NCBI GenBank assembly: GCA_023248265.1
Contig: JAHFEZ010000007.1
Location: forward strand, 1 to 32,600
From: Deltaproteobacteria bacterium
GTDB lineage: Bacteria > Bdellovibrionota > JACOXK01 > 2-02-FULL-40-11
Reading direction: 5' to 3'
Length of the DNA stretch: 32,600 bases
The notes below the pieces were generated by a model. It searched no databases. It saw nothing but the letters and a program-made list of their open reading frames with translations, and had not been told where the DNA came from. This document shows, in pieces, positions 1-9,238 of the stretch. Position numbers and translations under genes: made by a program. Within the stretch, counting starts at the first letter, position 1, and each line of letters starts with the position of its first letter.

Positions 1-2
1 TT

Positions 3-263
3 TTTGAATTGCCTTTGCTGATGGCTCTTTTGGTGCGACTAAGCGTGATTTCTGTCTCGGTGTGGAGAGCCAAAAGACGCGTGGCTGTTTTGACGATGTT
101 TATTGTGGCTGCTGTGGTCACTCCGACCCCTGATCCTTTTAATCAGCTACTTTTAGCTTTACCTTTAATCATTCTTTATGAAATAGGAATTTGGTTATCG
201 GTATGGATTGAAAAACGAAAACTTATTGTGACAGATAGTCCCGTATCTGCTGCCACTCTGTGA
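3..263 (+). CDS. tatC: TatC, Sec-independent protein translocase subunit, C-terminal part (5' truncated by window edge)
   Basis: Reading frame open from the window edge (FELPLLMALLVRL...AAVVTPTPDPFNQLLLALPLIILYEIGIWLSV), typical TatC C-terminal TM region motifs. Confidence 0.9.
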   Translation, partial: FELPLLMALLVRLSVISVSVWRAKRRVAVLTMFIVAAVVTPTPDPFNQLLLALPLIILYEIGIWLSVWIEKRKLIVTDSPVSAATL

Positions 264-1029
264 TAAAGAAAAATCTTTCTAGCTGTGGAACGTTATCTGG
301 ATCTATGACTCGTTCAGAGAGCATGCGTGCAACGGTGAAGCGTTCAGAAAAAATAGAATTTAAAATTTGCTCTACCTCTCGGACATAAAAAATTCTTCCT
401 GTGGGATGATGACGGATATAGGTTGCAAGAATAGGAAGCTGGTCATCTGAAAAGGTCATGGGTTTAAGAATGCTGATGAGCTCTTCTGGCGTTTCTCCAC
501 AGTATCGTTCTTGTAAGATCTGCCCATTTTGGACTTTAAAAGTGTATTTGTTATCCCGAATGTCGCTTAAAATAACTTGAACGTGAGAGGTTTGTGGAAG
601 TTCAATTTTAAGATCTTTGACGCAAATACCTGTAACGTCAATAAAGCTGCCCACCTGTTCATAGTGGCAATAGTGGACCATGTTATTAAAGAGATTAATT
701 TTTAAAGTATATCCATTATCTTGAGCTTGAATGTGTTCAAAAAAATCATTTAGCCCCTGCTCCGTATCTGATAAAACCTTGATAGAAAGTTTTAATTGAG
801 CCGTGCTAGAGATCGAAGCTTGTGCTTCTTTAACATCGATGCCTGAAATGACAATGGTTTGAAGATGGGTGAGTTCCGAGGGTTCAAAAGCAACGTTATA
901 GATTTTACTTTTAGTAGAGGATTCAGATGAGGTACGTCCTTGGGTGATTTGGCATCCTTGGGTAAAGATAATGAGTGCAGAAAGTATAAGAAATAAAAGG
1001 ACAATTTTGATGTTATTGAGTGTTGGCAT
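223..1029 (-). CDS. Putative lipoprotein of unknown function, possible DUF4476-like C-terminal region
   Basis: 268-aa ORF, N-terminal hydrophobic stretch followed by Cys (lipobox-like FTQGC); C-terminal FSDDQL...R...ERF pattern resembles DUF4476 (weak). Confidence 0.6.
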   Translation of the reverse strand: MPTLNNIKIVLLFLILSALIIFTQGCQITQGRTSSESSTKSKIYNVAFEPSELTHLQTIVISGIDVKEAQASISSTAQLKLSIKVLSDTEQGLNDFFEHIQAQDNGYTLKINLFNNMVHYCHYEQVGSFIDVTGICVKDLKIELPQTSHVQVILSDIRDNKYTFKVQNGQILQERYCGETPEELISILKPMTFSDDQLPILATYIRHHPTGRIFYVREVEQILNSIFSERFTVARMLSERVIDPDNVPQLERFFFITEWQQIRDYLSQ

Positions 1030-1088
1030 ATGTAAAATAAGGCTGCAATATAGCCTAAAAAATAGGCAGCGTCAAGGGGGACTAAAAA

Positions 1089-3260
1089 TTGCCTAAAAAC
1101 ATAAAAAACCGAATAATTCCTTTCATTATCGGGGTGAGTTTGCTAGCGTTGGCCGTAGTAGGAATTCAAAAAAAATATCAAAAAAATATGAAAATAAACC
1201 ACCTTGGAAAAGAAAAAAGCCCTTATCTTTTGCAACACAAGGATAATCCTGTGGCTTGGTATGCGTGGGGGGAAGAGGCCTTTGAAGCAGCTAAAAAAGA
1301 AAATAAACCTATTTTTTTATCCATTGGTTATTCCACCTGCCATTGGTGCCATGTGATGGAAAAAGAATCTTTTGAGACTGAAGAAGTCGCTCACGTTTTA
1401 AACGAGCATTTTATTGCTATTAAAGTGGATCGAGAAGAAAGGCCCGATGTTGATAAAATCTATATGGATGCGGTGGTTGCCATGACCGGTCATGGGGGAT
1501 GGCCCATGAGTATGTTTTTAACGACGGATTTAAAGCCTTTTTTTGGAGGGACATATTGGCCGAAGGATCAATTTTTATATGTTTTAAATCAGGCGGCGCA
1601 TACCTGGAAAACAGAAAAACAAAAAGTGGAGAGTGTGGGTGAGCAAATGGCGCAACATTTGAGATCTCAGATTTCGGAAGGGGCAAAAGAGGCCGCAGGG
1701 GCCAAAGGAGAACAAGCATTTTCAGAAAAAAGTTTGGTTCTGGCATATCAAGAAGCTCTGCGCAGTTTTGATTCTACCTATGGCGGGTTTGGGGGAGCGC
1801 CTAAATTTCCGCCCAGCCAAAAACTTCAGTTACTCATGCGCATTGCCAAACGTACGCAAAGTCAAAAAGCGCTTCAGATGGTTGAGACAACGTTAGAAGC
1901 GATGGCACGCGGCGGTATTTACGATCATTTGGGAGGTGGCTTTCATCGCTATTCGACAGATGAGCACTGGCTGATCCCTCATTTTGAAAAAATGCTCTAT
2001 GACAATGCTTCTTTATCTTTCACGTATTTAGAGGCCTATCAGCTGACGCATAAAAATATGTATAAGGACGTGGCTCGTGAAATTTTAGAGTATGTTCTTC
2101 GAGATATGACATCGCCAGAAGGGGGTTTTTTTTCAGCGGAAGATGCAGATAGCGAAGGAGAAGAAGGAAAATTTTATGTGTGGACACCTGAAGAACTCAA
2201 AAAGATCTTAACGCAAGAAGAGTTTAATCACGTGAGTCAGGTATATGGGGTGACATCTCATGGAAACTTTGAAAAGGGTGCAACAATTTTTAATTTACAA
2301 AAACAATTTTCTTGGGAGATTAAAAAAGATCCCCTCCTGCAAAGTGCCCATCAAAAACTTTTTCAAGTGAGAGAAAGACGCATTCATCCGTATAAAGATG
2401 ATAAAATTTTAACCGATTGGAACGGGCTTATGATGGCCTCTTTTGCCAAAGGCTATCAGATTTTGAGGGATGAAAAATATTTAAAAGCAGCTCAGAATGC
2501 AGCTCGTTTTATCGAAAAAAATCTTTATAAAAAAGAAAAGCTTTTAAAGCGGTATCGGCAAGGGGAGGCGCATTTTGAAGGAACTCTCGATGATTATGTC
2601 TATCTCATTTTTGGTCTTTTAACACTGTATGAATCTGATTTTAATCTCCATGGCTTTCAGTGGGCGCAAACGTTACAAAAAGCTCAAGATCAGTTGTTTT
2701 GGGATTCAAATGGCGGAGGATATTTTTTTACCGTGGCCCATGATCCTCATTTGATTCGAAGGTCTAAGGAATATCATGATGAGGCGCGTCCGAATAGCAA
2801 TGCCATGGCGATCCTTAATCTTTTGAGATTCCATGACATGACGTTTGTAAAAGATACCCAAGAAAAAGCTCAAAAGATGTTGCTGGCCACTTCGGATTTC
2901 TTAAAACAGTACCCCGGGGCTGCTTCTCAGCTTCTCATGGCCCTAGATTATGCGACAGATCGCTCTAAAGAAATTGCGGTGATTGGAGAGCCAAAAGATT
3001 CCCACACTCAAGCGATCCTTTTTTATCTCCATCAAGAATTTTTGCCCAATAAAGTTTTGGCATTTTCTACGGCCAAGGGAGAAGAACGGCAAGCGCCTCA
3101 GTTGCCTTTGACAGATCAAAAGACAATGCTTCAGAAAAAAACAACCATCTATGTGTGTGAGCATCAGACCTGTAAACTTCCAACCACAGATTTAAATGAA
3201 ATTAAAAAACAAGTGTTAGAAGTTAAGCCCTATTCTTTGGAAGTTCTGCGCGGGCAATGA
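1089..3260 (+). CDS. DUF255 thioredoxin-domain protein (YyaL/SPATA20 type) with N-terminal membrane anchor
   Basis: 723 aa; [29 protein letters not shown]...[15 protein letters not shown] is the diagnostic family signature; TTG start preceded by AAGGGGG. Confidence 0.92.
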   Translation: MPKNIKNRIIPFIIGVSLLALAVVGIQKKYQKNMKINHLGKEKSPYLLQHKDNPVAWYAWGEEAFEAAKKENKPIFLSIGYSTCHWCHVMEKESFETEEVAHVLNEHFIAIKVDREERPDVDKIYMDAVVAMTGHGGWPMSMFLTTDLKPFFGGTYWPKDQFLYVLNQAAHTWKTEKQKVESVGEQMAQHLRSQISEGAKEAAGAKGEQAFSEKSLVLAYQEALRSFDSTYGGFGGAPKFPPSQKLQLLMRIAKRTQSQKALQMVETTLEAMARGGIYDHLGGGFHRYSTDEHWLIPHFEKMLYDNASLSFTYLEAYQLTHKNMYKDVAREILEYVLRDMTSPEGGFFSAEDADSEGEEGKFYVWTPEELKKILTQEEFNHVSQVYGVTSHGNFEKGATIFNLQKQFSWEIKKDPLLQSAHQKLFQVRERRIHPYKDDKILTDWNGLMMASFAKGYQILRDEKYLKAAQNAARFIEKNLYKKEKLLKRYRQGEAHFEGTLDDYVYLIFGLLTLYESDFNLHGFQWAQTLQKAQDQLFWDSNGGGYFFTVAHDPHLIRRSKEYHDEARPNSNAMAILNLLRFHDMTFVKDTQEKAQKMLLATSDFLKQYPGAASQLLMALDYATDRSKEIAVIGEPKDSHTQAILFYLHQEFLPNKVLAFSTAKGEERQAPQLPLTDQKTMLQKKTTIYVCEHQTCKLPTTDLNEIKKQVLEVKPYSLEVLRGQ

Positions 3261-3261
3261 T

Positions 3262-4071
3262 ATGGTTTTTATTCATCATTTAAATCCCGTGCTTCTACAT
3301 CTCGGGCCTTTGCAATTGCGATGGTATGGCCTCATGTATGTCATTGCATTTGTGGGCTCTTATTTTTTACTTCATAAGCTTTCCAAAGAAGGTTCTTTAA
3401 AACTTTCTTTTGAAAAGATTGAATCCTTACTTTTTTATGCTTTTGTGGGGCTTTTTGTAGGGGCTAGATTTTTTTATGTTTTTGTCTATAACTTTTCTTA
3501 TTATTTTCAAAATCCCATCGAAATCATTGCCATTTGGAAGGGCTTGGCCGGACTTTCGTTTCATGGAGGGATGATTGGCGTTGTGGTTGCAGGGATTCTT
3601 TTTAGTCGAAAATATAAAATTCCTTTTTGGCATTTGGGGGACGCTTTTGTTTTGTGTGCTCCCATAGGCTTGGGGTTTGGTAGAATCGGCAATTTTATCA
3701 ATGGAGAGCTCTTTGGGCGTCCTACATTGGGAAAGTGGGGTGTCATTTTTCCAGAGGGAGGCTTTTTACCCAGACATCCTTCACAACTGTATGAGTCTTT
3801 TTTTGAGGGGCTCATTCTTTTTTATCTTTTGTGGTTTTTTAGAAAACGAGTGAAAGAAGGCCAGCTTTCCGCTCTTTTTTTATTTTTTTATGGAATATTT
3901 CGTTTTTGTATTGAATTCTTCCGAGAGCCCGATCCACAGTTAGGCTTTATTTTCTTTCACTTCTCCATGGGGCAACTTTTGTGTTCCTTGATGATCTTAT
4001 GCGGGAGTGGACTGCTACTGTACTTCCACTCAGCGTTGAAGAAATCAAAAATTAATATGTTGAATCATTGA
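3262..4071 (+). CDS. lgt: Prolipoprotein diacylglyceryl transferase
   Basis: LRWYGLMYVIAF, GLSFHGGMIG, GRIGNFINGELFGRPT, HPSQLYESF motifs. Confidence 0.96.
   Translation: MVFIHHLNPVLLHLGPLQLRWYGLMYVIAFVGSYFLLHKLSKEGSLKLSFEKIESLLFYAFVGLFVGARFFYVFVYNFSYYFQNPIEIIAIWKGLAGLSFHGGMIGVVVAGILFSRKYKIPFWHLGDAFVLCAPIGLGFGRIGNFINGELFGRPTLGKWGVIFPEGGFLPRHPSQLYESFFEGLILFYLLWFFRKRVKEGQLSALFLFFYGIFRFCIEFFREPDPQLGFIFFHFSMGQLLCSLMILCGSGLLLYFHSALKKSKINMLNH
4016..4041 (+). repeat. Direct repeat copy 1 (DR1) TACTGTACTTCCACTCAGCGTTGAAG, flanks accessory islet
   Basis: 25/26 identical to 7652-7677; lies in the 3' end of lgt. Confidence 0.85.
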
Positions 4072-4899
4072 TTGGAATTCGGCTTGCCACATGCCAAAAA
4101 TAAAACTCTGTAAGCTGAAGCGATTGGGTGTGGTATCTCCAAATACCTTCAAATACTCTTTGGCGGATACCGGTAGATCATTGATAAAATATTCTTCCGT
4201 ACCTAAAATCATTCCAGGCTGAATATGTTTTTTAACGGTGAGCCTTTCAGATGATAATTGACCCGCGTATAGTGGGGCATCTAGTGGGGCATTTAATTGA
4301 TAAGTAAATTCTCGATCATTTTTGGAATTCATTTCATGATATTCTAAAAAATGATCAGAGTGATTGTTGGAAAAGAAGTCTGCTTTGATCGTGTTGGAAG
4401 TGTCTTTGAGGTATTTTTGTTGAATGACAATGGAAAATTGATTCATGTGGGATGCAAAAAAATCCACTTGAGTATAAAATTCATTTTCTCCTTGTGGGAA
4501 AAAAGGCAATTGTCCCATGCGTAACGAGTCAATGTCTGGCAACGTTAAATTTTGTCCTTGGGTCAGAGCTTCAAGTTTTATTTCGGTATTATTCGGTAGA
4601 AATGTAAAAATGAGAGCGGTGGTTCTAAAACTCTTATCTTCATTTAAGGTGGCCACCACAGACAGCCGAAGTCTGACCTCTCCTTGTTTGTCATAAAATA
4701 AAGTATCTCCATTTGGGAGCACAACTGTTTTGGCTTTTTTAAATAAATTAGGCATTTCATCTTGAAAGCCCTTCCATCCAAAATAACAAGCTTTTTCTAA
4801 AGGGAAAAGAAAATCTGAAAACTCAATACCAGCAAAAAGGGGAGATGATAAGGAAAGCAGAAGAAAGATAGATATGACTGGTTTATTTCCTGCTGTCAT
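4045..4899 (-). CDS. Secreted hypothetical protein (islet gene 3)
   Basis: ORF track 4045..4992; start at 4899 gives a signal peptide MTAGNKPVISIFLLLSLSSPLFAG; overlaps lgt 3' end by 27 bp. Confidence 0.65.
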   Translation of the reverse strand: MTAGNKPVISIFLLLSLSSPLFAGIEFSDFLFPLEKACYFGWKGFQDEMPNLFKKAKTVVLPNGDTLFYDKQGEVRLRLSVVATLNEDKSFRTTALIFTFLPNNTEIKLEALTQGQNLTLPDIDSLRMGQLPFFPQGENEFYTQVDFFASHMNQFSIVIQQKYLKDTSNTIKADFFSNNHSDHFLEYHEMNSKNDREFTYQLNAPLDAPLYAGQLSSERLTVKKHIQPGMILGTEEYFINDLPVSAKEYLKVFGDTTPNRFSLQSFIFGMWQAEFQSMIQHINF

Positions 4900-5992
4900 T
4901 GACTTGAAGTGACCCATCTTGAATGGCTGCAATAAATTCCAAAAGTTTTGTTTTAATTTGCACAAGTAAACTGGGATTGGTTTGTGCATCATCTGCGCGT
5001 TGTCTTAAGATCTTGAGTTCATCCAAAAAACGACTGTTGGCTGCGACATTGATGCTTTTTTCAGTTTTGGGCCAAGTATTGGCTGTTAGAGAATCTAAGA
5101 ATTTAAGAATATCATTTTTGAAATATCGTATGTAGACACGATCATTAATTTCATTTAAAAACTCATTGAGACTTAAATCTCCACGTATTCCTCTGTTGGT
5201 TAGAAATTGGCTGTAGTATTTAAAATTTGGAATAATGTGATTTTCTTTTTTTTCACCCACGAGCCACATTTTTCCAGGATCTCCTCCATTAGAGCTAAAC
5301 TGGTGTCCGAAGGCGCCCAATTGAAAATCCGTTTGTTTTCGGTTGTATTCATACATTCTCTGTGCGGGGTTATTTTTGTTGATATCCCTGATCGTTAGAA
5401 CATGGGTAGAGCCGATGGTGAGCTCATGACTCAGGATGGATTCTCCCGTGCCATTCATGCGTTGTGTGATCGTTTCGAATTGAGGTTTGTCTTGGGAACT
5501 GATTTTAACTTGTTTGCTGTCTTCCTCTTCAGACAAAGAACACAGAGTGTGATTGTTGGAATAATCTGAATCAAAAAAAATAAGTTTTTGTGGATCTGTG
5601 AATTGGAGGTTATGTCCCATCGTTATCGTTTCTTCTTCAAGCAAGGCATCTCCCGTGTGATTGGTGATTCTGACTTTTTCAATTTTTTTTGTTTTTTCGG
5701 GATTCATTTCGTGAAAAAAGTGAATGATGGCTTGAGGTTCTTGATTTTTATTTAAGAAATGAATTTCTCCAGGCTGAACTTCTTTAAGGAGAAATGTTTT
5801 TCTCATGTCTTGAAATTTCAAGTTCAAGATGACACGATACTCATTGCATATTTTTTCAAAGGTAATGAGATCGGAGGGTAGTGCAATTGGATTGTTATCC
5901 GAAGCAAAGCTTGAAGTCAAAAATAGAAAAAAGAAGGGCAATCTTAAAATTATCCGCCAAAAAGTTTTGTAAAAAACCCTCTCTTTAGCCAT
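4883..5992 (-). CDS. Secreted hypothetical protein (islet gene 2)
   Basis: 369-aa ORF with signal peptide MAKERVFYKTFWRIILRLPFFFLFLTSSFAS; overlaps flanking co-directional ORFs. Confidence 0.7.
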   Translation of the reverse strand: MAKERVFYKTFWRIILRLPFFFLFLTSSFASDNNPIALPSDLITFEKICNEYRVILNLKFQDMRKTFLLKEVQPGEIHFLNKNQEPQAIIHFFHEMNPEKTKKIEKVRITNHTGDALLEEETITMGHNLQFTDPQKLIFFDSDYSNNHTLCSLSEEEDSKQVKISSQDKPQFETITQRMNGTGESILSHELTIGSTHVLTIRDINKNNPAQRMYEYNRKQTDFQLGAFGHQFSSNGGDPGKMWLVGEKKENHIIPNFKYYSQFLTNRGIRGDLSLNEFLNEINDRVYIRYFKNDILKFLDSLTANTWPKTEKSINVAANSRFLDELKILRQRADDAQTNPSLLVQIKTKLLEFIAAIQDGSLQVNDSRK

Positions 5993-7584
5993 TGAATACC
6001 TCTGGGTTGAAAATAAATAGGATCGCTGGAATTTTTATAGTGAGTAAACGTAAATTTCATTCCCACCAGATCTTGCTGTTTTCGGTCATTGTCCGAAGGA
6101 CCTTTGTCATCAATTTGAATCGTTAAGGTATACTCTTGAGCAGGTTCGTCGTGTTCAAAAAGGGGTAGTTGATAATAACCTTTGCTATTCCAAACTTCGC
6201 CGAGTTTCCAGTAAGCGATAGGCGCCGACATGCCAGAAATAGGGCCTTCTAACTCAAATTTCATTCGGTAGTTAATGAATTTTTGATCCATTTGATTGAA
6301 TCTAAATCCACAAATAGGTTCTTGATTATCTGGATTGACAGGATCAGCATAGCAGACGCGTTCAATTGATTTTAAAATATCTTTGAGATCAAGTTTTCCA
6401 TTAGGCAGTTGTTCTAACTCTTCTGGAGTAAAAGTTCGATCCAAAGACAAAAGAGGAACACCACTGTAGGCAGGTTGTTCGGTATTCTGATCTTGTCTGG
6501 AAGCCTGAATGAGCATGAGCGTTTGGGTGTGGGCTTTGTCATCGCCAGTTCCAATCAGTTCTCCCGTGCTGACATCGCGATCGATTGTATAACTGCCCAA
6601 AACAAAAAGTTCATTGGTTCTAAGTCTCAAGGTTTCATTATTGTAAGGCGCAAATTTTAAAACGGGAGCCTCTTTTGTGGTGGTGGGAATAGCATAGAAG
6701 AATTCCAAATTATATAATTCTATCAGAGTATCATCATCTGAAAAAATTCGAGGAGTGGCCGATAATTTTATCCCCAGCTGTTCATCAATGGTTTGAGTGA
6801 CGCCTGCATAATGAGAAGTTTGAGTTCGTCCTTTGTTGCACGACTCGCCGACAAAACAAGACCACTCAATGGTTGAAATTTCTTTGGCATGTTTTTTCTC
6901 GATAGCCGCATGTATACCTAAATTTAAAATGGAAGCGAGAGGATTTCCAATTCCACTGGCTGTGCTAAAAATGCCTTTATCTAGTGAAGTGGTTAAATCG
7001 TTTCGATTATCTTTATCTTTGGGGTCACCACTTTTGTGACCAAAAAATGAAGTCACATCAAGTCCAAACTCTCGATTATATCCTCGCTCAAAGGAATACA
7101 AAAAAGCTTTGATATTAATTAACGTGCGCTTGGGAGCGGGATATAGGCGATCGTGTGATTTTAAAAAATTGCACAGCGCTTCATTGGCAGGATGATGAAA
7201 GGGAGTGTTGTCGTCCTCTTTTCCTTCAAACCACCATACAATCATATTATAACCATTCCCTTGTACAGGACGATTGTTGTCTAATTGAATACTGGAGCTA
7301 TTAACGGGGTTGTCTCGAATGAAAAGTTGAGCAATACGAAGGAGACTATTAAAAGTTTCGGTCCCCCCTTCGGCTCGGGCTTGATATTGGCATATTCCCC
7401 TTAAAAAATCGCTGGCTTTTGAGGCATTGGGCGCCGCTGTTTGGGTGGTAAAATGTTCGGGATCGTCACATCTACATTGACCTGGTTGCAAGACGTCATC
7501 TGGAGCATCTCCCGCTGTTAGGCCTAATTTAATGAGTGCCAAGAAAATAAAAATAACCAAAATAGAAGAAAAATATTTTTTCAT
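5950..7584 (-). CDS. Secreted hypothetical protein, 544 aa (islet gene 1)
   Basis: Long ORF with signal peptide MKKYFSSILVIFIFLALIKLGLTAG; no family recognised. Confidence 0.75.
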   Translation of the reverse strand: MKKYFSSILVIFIFLALIKLGLTAGDAPDDVLQPGQCRCDDPEHFTTQTAAPNASKASDFLRGICQYQARAEGGTETFNSLLRIAQLFIRDNPVNSSSIQLDNNRPVQGNGYNMIVWWFEGKEDDNTPFHHPANEALCNFLKSHDRLYPAPKRTLINIKAFLYSFERGYNREFGLDVTSFFGHKSGDPKDKDNRNDLTTSLDKGIFSTASGIGNPLASILNLGIHAAIEKKHAKEISTIEWSCFVGESCNKGRTQTSHYAGVTQTIDEQLGIKLSATPRIFSDDDTLIELYNLEFFYAIPTTTKEAPVLKFAPYNNETLRLRTNELFVLGSYTIDRDVSTGELIGTGDDKAHTQTLMLIQASRQDQNTEQPAYSGVPLLSLDRTFTPEELEQLPNGKLDLKDILKSIERVCYADPVNPDNQEPICGFRFNQMDQKFINYRMKFELEGPISGMSAPIAYWKLGEVWNSKGYYQLPLFEHDEPAQEYTLTIQIDDKGPSDNDRKQQDLVGMKFTFTHYKNSSDPIYFQPRGIQWLKRGFFTKLFGG

Positions 7585-7650
7585 GGATTTTTTACTACCA
7601 TCTTGGGAGGAATGGGGGATTACCTACCATGCTTTGCTTGTAACGTCAAA

Positions 7651-8556
7651 TTACTGTACTTCCACCCAGCGTTGAAGGGAGGCTTTTTCAAATAAAGCTT
7701 TTTTGAATTCTTGTCGGATGTGTGTGAGCTCTTGATTGGTTTTTTGGATAGGCTGATGTTTGTATATTTTTTTGAAGTCTCTTCTTAGTTTTTTAGCTTT
7801 TTCGAGTGCCAATTTTCCTGAAGGATCAATGAGATAAAACTTAGATTTTTTCCCATGGTTTAAAAAATCAAAAATGGCTTCTAGCGCCAGCGAATGAAAT
7901 TCCTGAACATCTTTTTGGGGCAGTTCCCAGGAGGATTGCTGGGCCACTGTTTGAACCAAGTCGTACCATCGGTCTGAATGTTCCAACTTCATAATCCCTT
8001 TAAAAATCATTCGATTGGTTCGGAAAGAAAATAAAGTGGGTTTTAAAAATCCTTTCAGTAAGTGATCGTGAGAAGACTTGTGGTATTGGTCCACAATTTT
8101 TTTGGGTAGTTTCCATAACTTTGGATCTCGTGTGGCATCAAACCGAAGCTCCCAATAGACGTGCTTTAATGTACGAGTCGGGAAAGCAGCGACCATATGA
8201 TAGGGGACATAATAATTATGAGAGATTGTATCGGCAGCCAAGTGGCTCAAATACCCATAGGCAAAGGCCTTTTGTTTTTGAGTTCGTGCTCTTCCTAGAA
8301 TATCGATCCCAACATCCCAATTATGACAGTGATGAATATAGTCGACCAAATCTTTTTTAAGGGTAATATCAGCAGCAAGACACCCATAAAGATAATCGTT
8401 TGGAAACGCCTGTAAAAGTTCTTGCAAAGGCAGGATCAACCTAGATAGATTGTTTAAAATTTCCATGCCGTAGGAGATGTGGGTAATGGGCCCCCAGGCA
8501 AATGCACAATGGGGGACAAGGAGAATTCCCAAAAACACAAACAATGCAACCATCAC
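7651..8556 (-). CDS. Zinc-dependent phospholipase C family protein, secreted
   Basis: Signal peptide ending AFA|WGPITH; YGCLAADI, HCHNWDVG, AYGYLSHLAADTISHNYYVP motifs typical of PF00882. Confidence 0.82.
   Translation of the reverse strand: MMVALFVFLGILLVPHCAFAWGPITHISYGMEILNNLSRLILPLQELLQAFPNDYLYGCLAADITLKKDLVDYIHHCHNWDVGIDILGRARTQKQKAFAYGYLSHLAADTISHNYYVPYHMVAAFPTRTLKHVYWELRFDATRDPKLWKLPKKIVDQYHKSSHDHLLKGFLKPTLFSFRTNRMIFKGIMKLEHSDRWYDLVQTVAQQSSWELPQKDVQEFHSLALEAIFDFLNHGKKSKFYLIDPSGKLALEKAKKLRRDFKKIYKHQPIQKTNQELTHIRQEFKKALFEKASLQRWVEVQ
7652..7677 (+). repeat. Direct repeat copy 2 (DR2) TACTGTACTTCCACCCAGCGTTGAAG
   Basis: 25/26 identical to 4016-4041; lies in the 3' end of the phospholipase gene. 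Confidence 0.85.
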
Positions 8557-9236
8557 GAAATCATCTTAGCGAAGTTTTAGAGAAGATTCAAGATCGGTTG
8601 ATTTATTATCGAGACATAGGCATAAAAGAATTTTATGGCAAGCTAGAAGAATCTATGACCGTCCCCAAAAAACATAAAGAAACACTTGAAGATATTCGTT
8701 CAGATATTGGAGATTGCACGAGATGTAAATTGCATCATAAAAGAACCCATATCGTATTTGGAGAAGGCAGTCCCAAAGCAAAACTTATGTTTATTGGAGA
8801 AGGGCCAGGTCATGATGAAGATGTTACGGGAAGGCCGTTTGTGGGAAGAGCAGGGCAGCTCTTAACCAAAATTATTGAAGCCATGAAGCTCAAGAGAGAG
8901 GATGTGTATATTGCCAATATAGCGAAATGTCGTCCTCCCAATAACCGAGCGCCTGAGCCAGATGAAGTAGCAACCTGTGAAGGATTTTTACATCGACAAA
9001 TTGCAACGATTCAGCCTAAAGTCATTGTGTGTTTGGGCAGCGTGGCTGCGCAAAATCTTTTAAAAACAGAAAGAAAAATTTCTTCTTTCCGTGGGCAATG
9101 GCAAGATTGGCAAGGGATTTTTGTGATGCCCACCTATCATCCAGCCTTTTTACTCAGAAATCCTGCGATGAAAAAAGAAGTATGGGACGATATGAAAAAA
9201 GTCATGGAGCTCTTAAAAAAAGGTGATAAGAAGTAG
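8544..9236 (+). CDS. Uracil-DNA glycosylase, family 4 (Fe-S type)
   Basis: CTRCKLHHKRTHIVFGEGSPKAKLMFIGEGPGHDEDVTGRPFVGRAGQLL, NIAKCRPPNNRAP, TYHPAFLLRNP; start uncertain (track gives 8502). Confidence 0.93.
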   Translation: MQPSRNHLSEVLEKIQDRLIYYRDIGIKEFYGKLEESMTVPKKHKETLEDIRSDIGDCTRCKLHHKRTHIVFGEGSPKAKLMFIGEGPGHDEDVTGRPFVGRAGQLLTKIIEAMKLKREDVYIANIAKCRPPNNRAPEPDEVATCEGFLHRQIATIQPKVIVCLGSVAAQNLLKTERKISSFRGQWQDWQGIFVMPTYHPAFLLRNPAMKKEVWDDMKKVMELLKKGDKK

Positions 9237-9238
9237 GT

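Noticed and set aside
1420-1746. Minus-strand ORF inside the DUF255 gene, and similar shadow ORFs (e.g. 3427-3633, 9029-9226, 29829-30050)
   Set aside because: Fully nested opposite or out of frame to strongly supported genes; no SD, composition typical of antisense artefacts.
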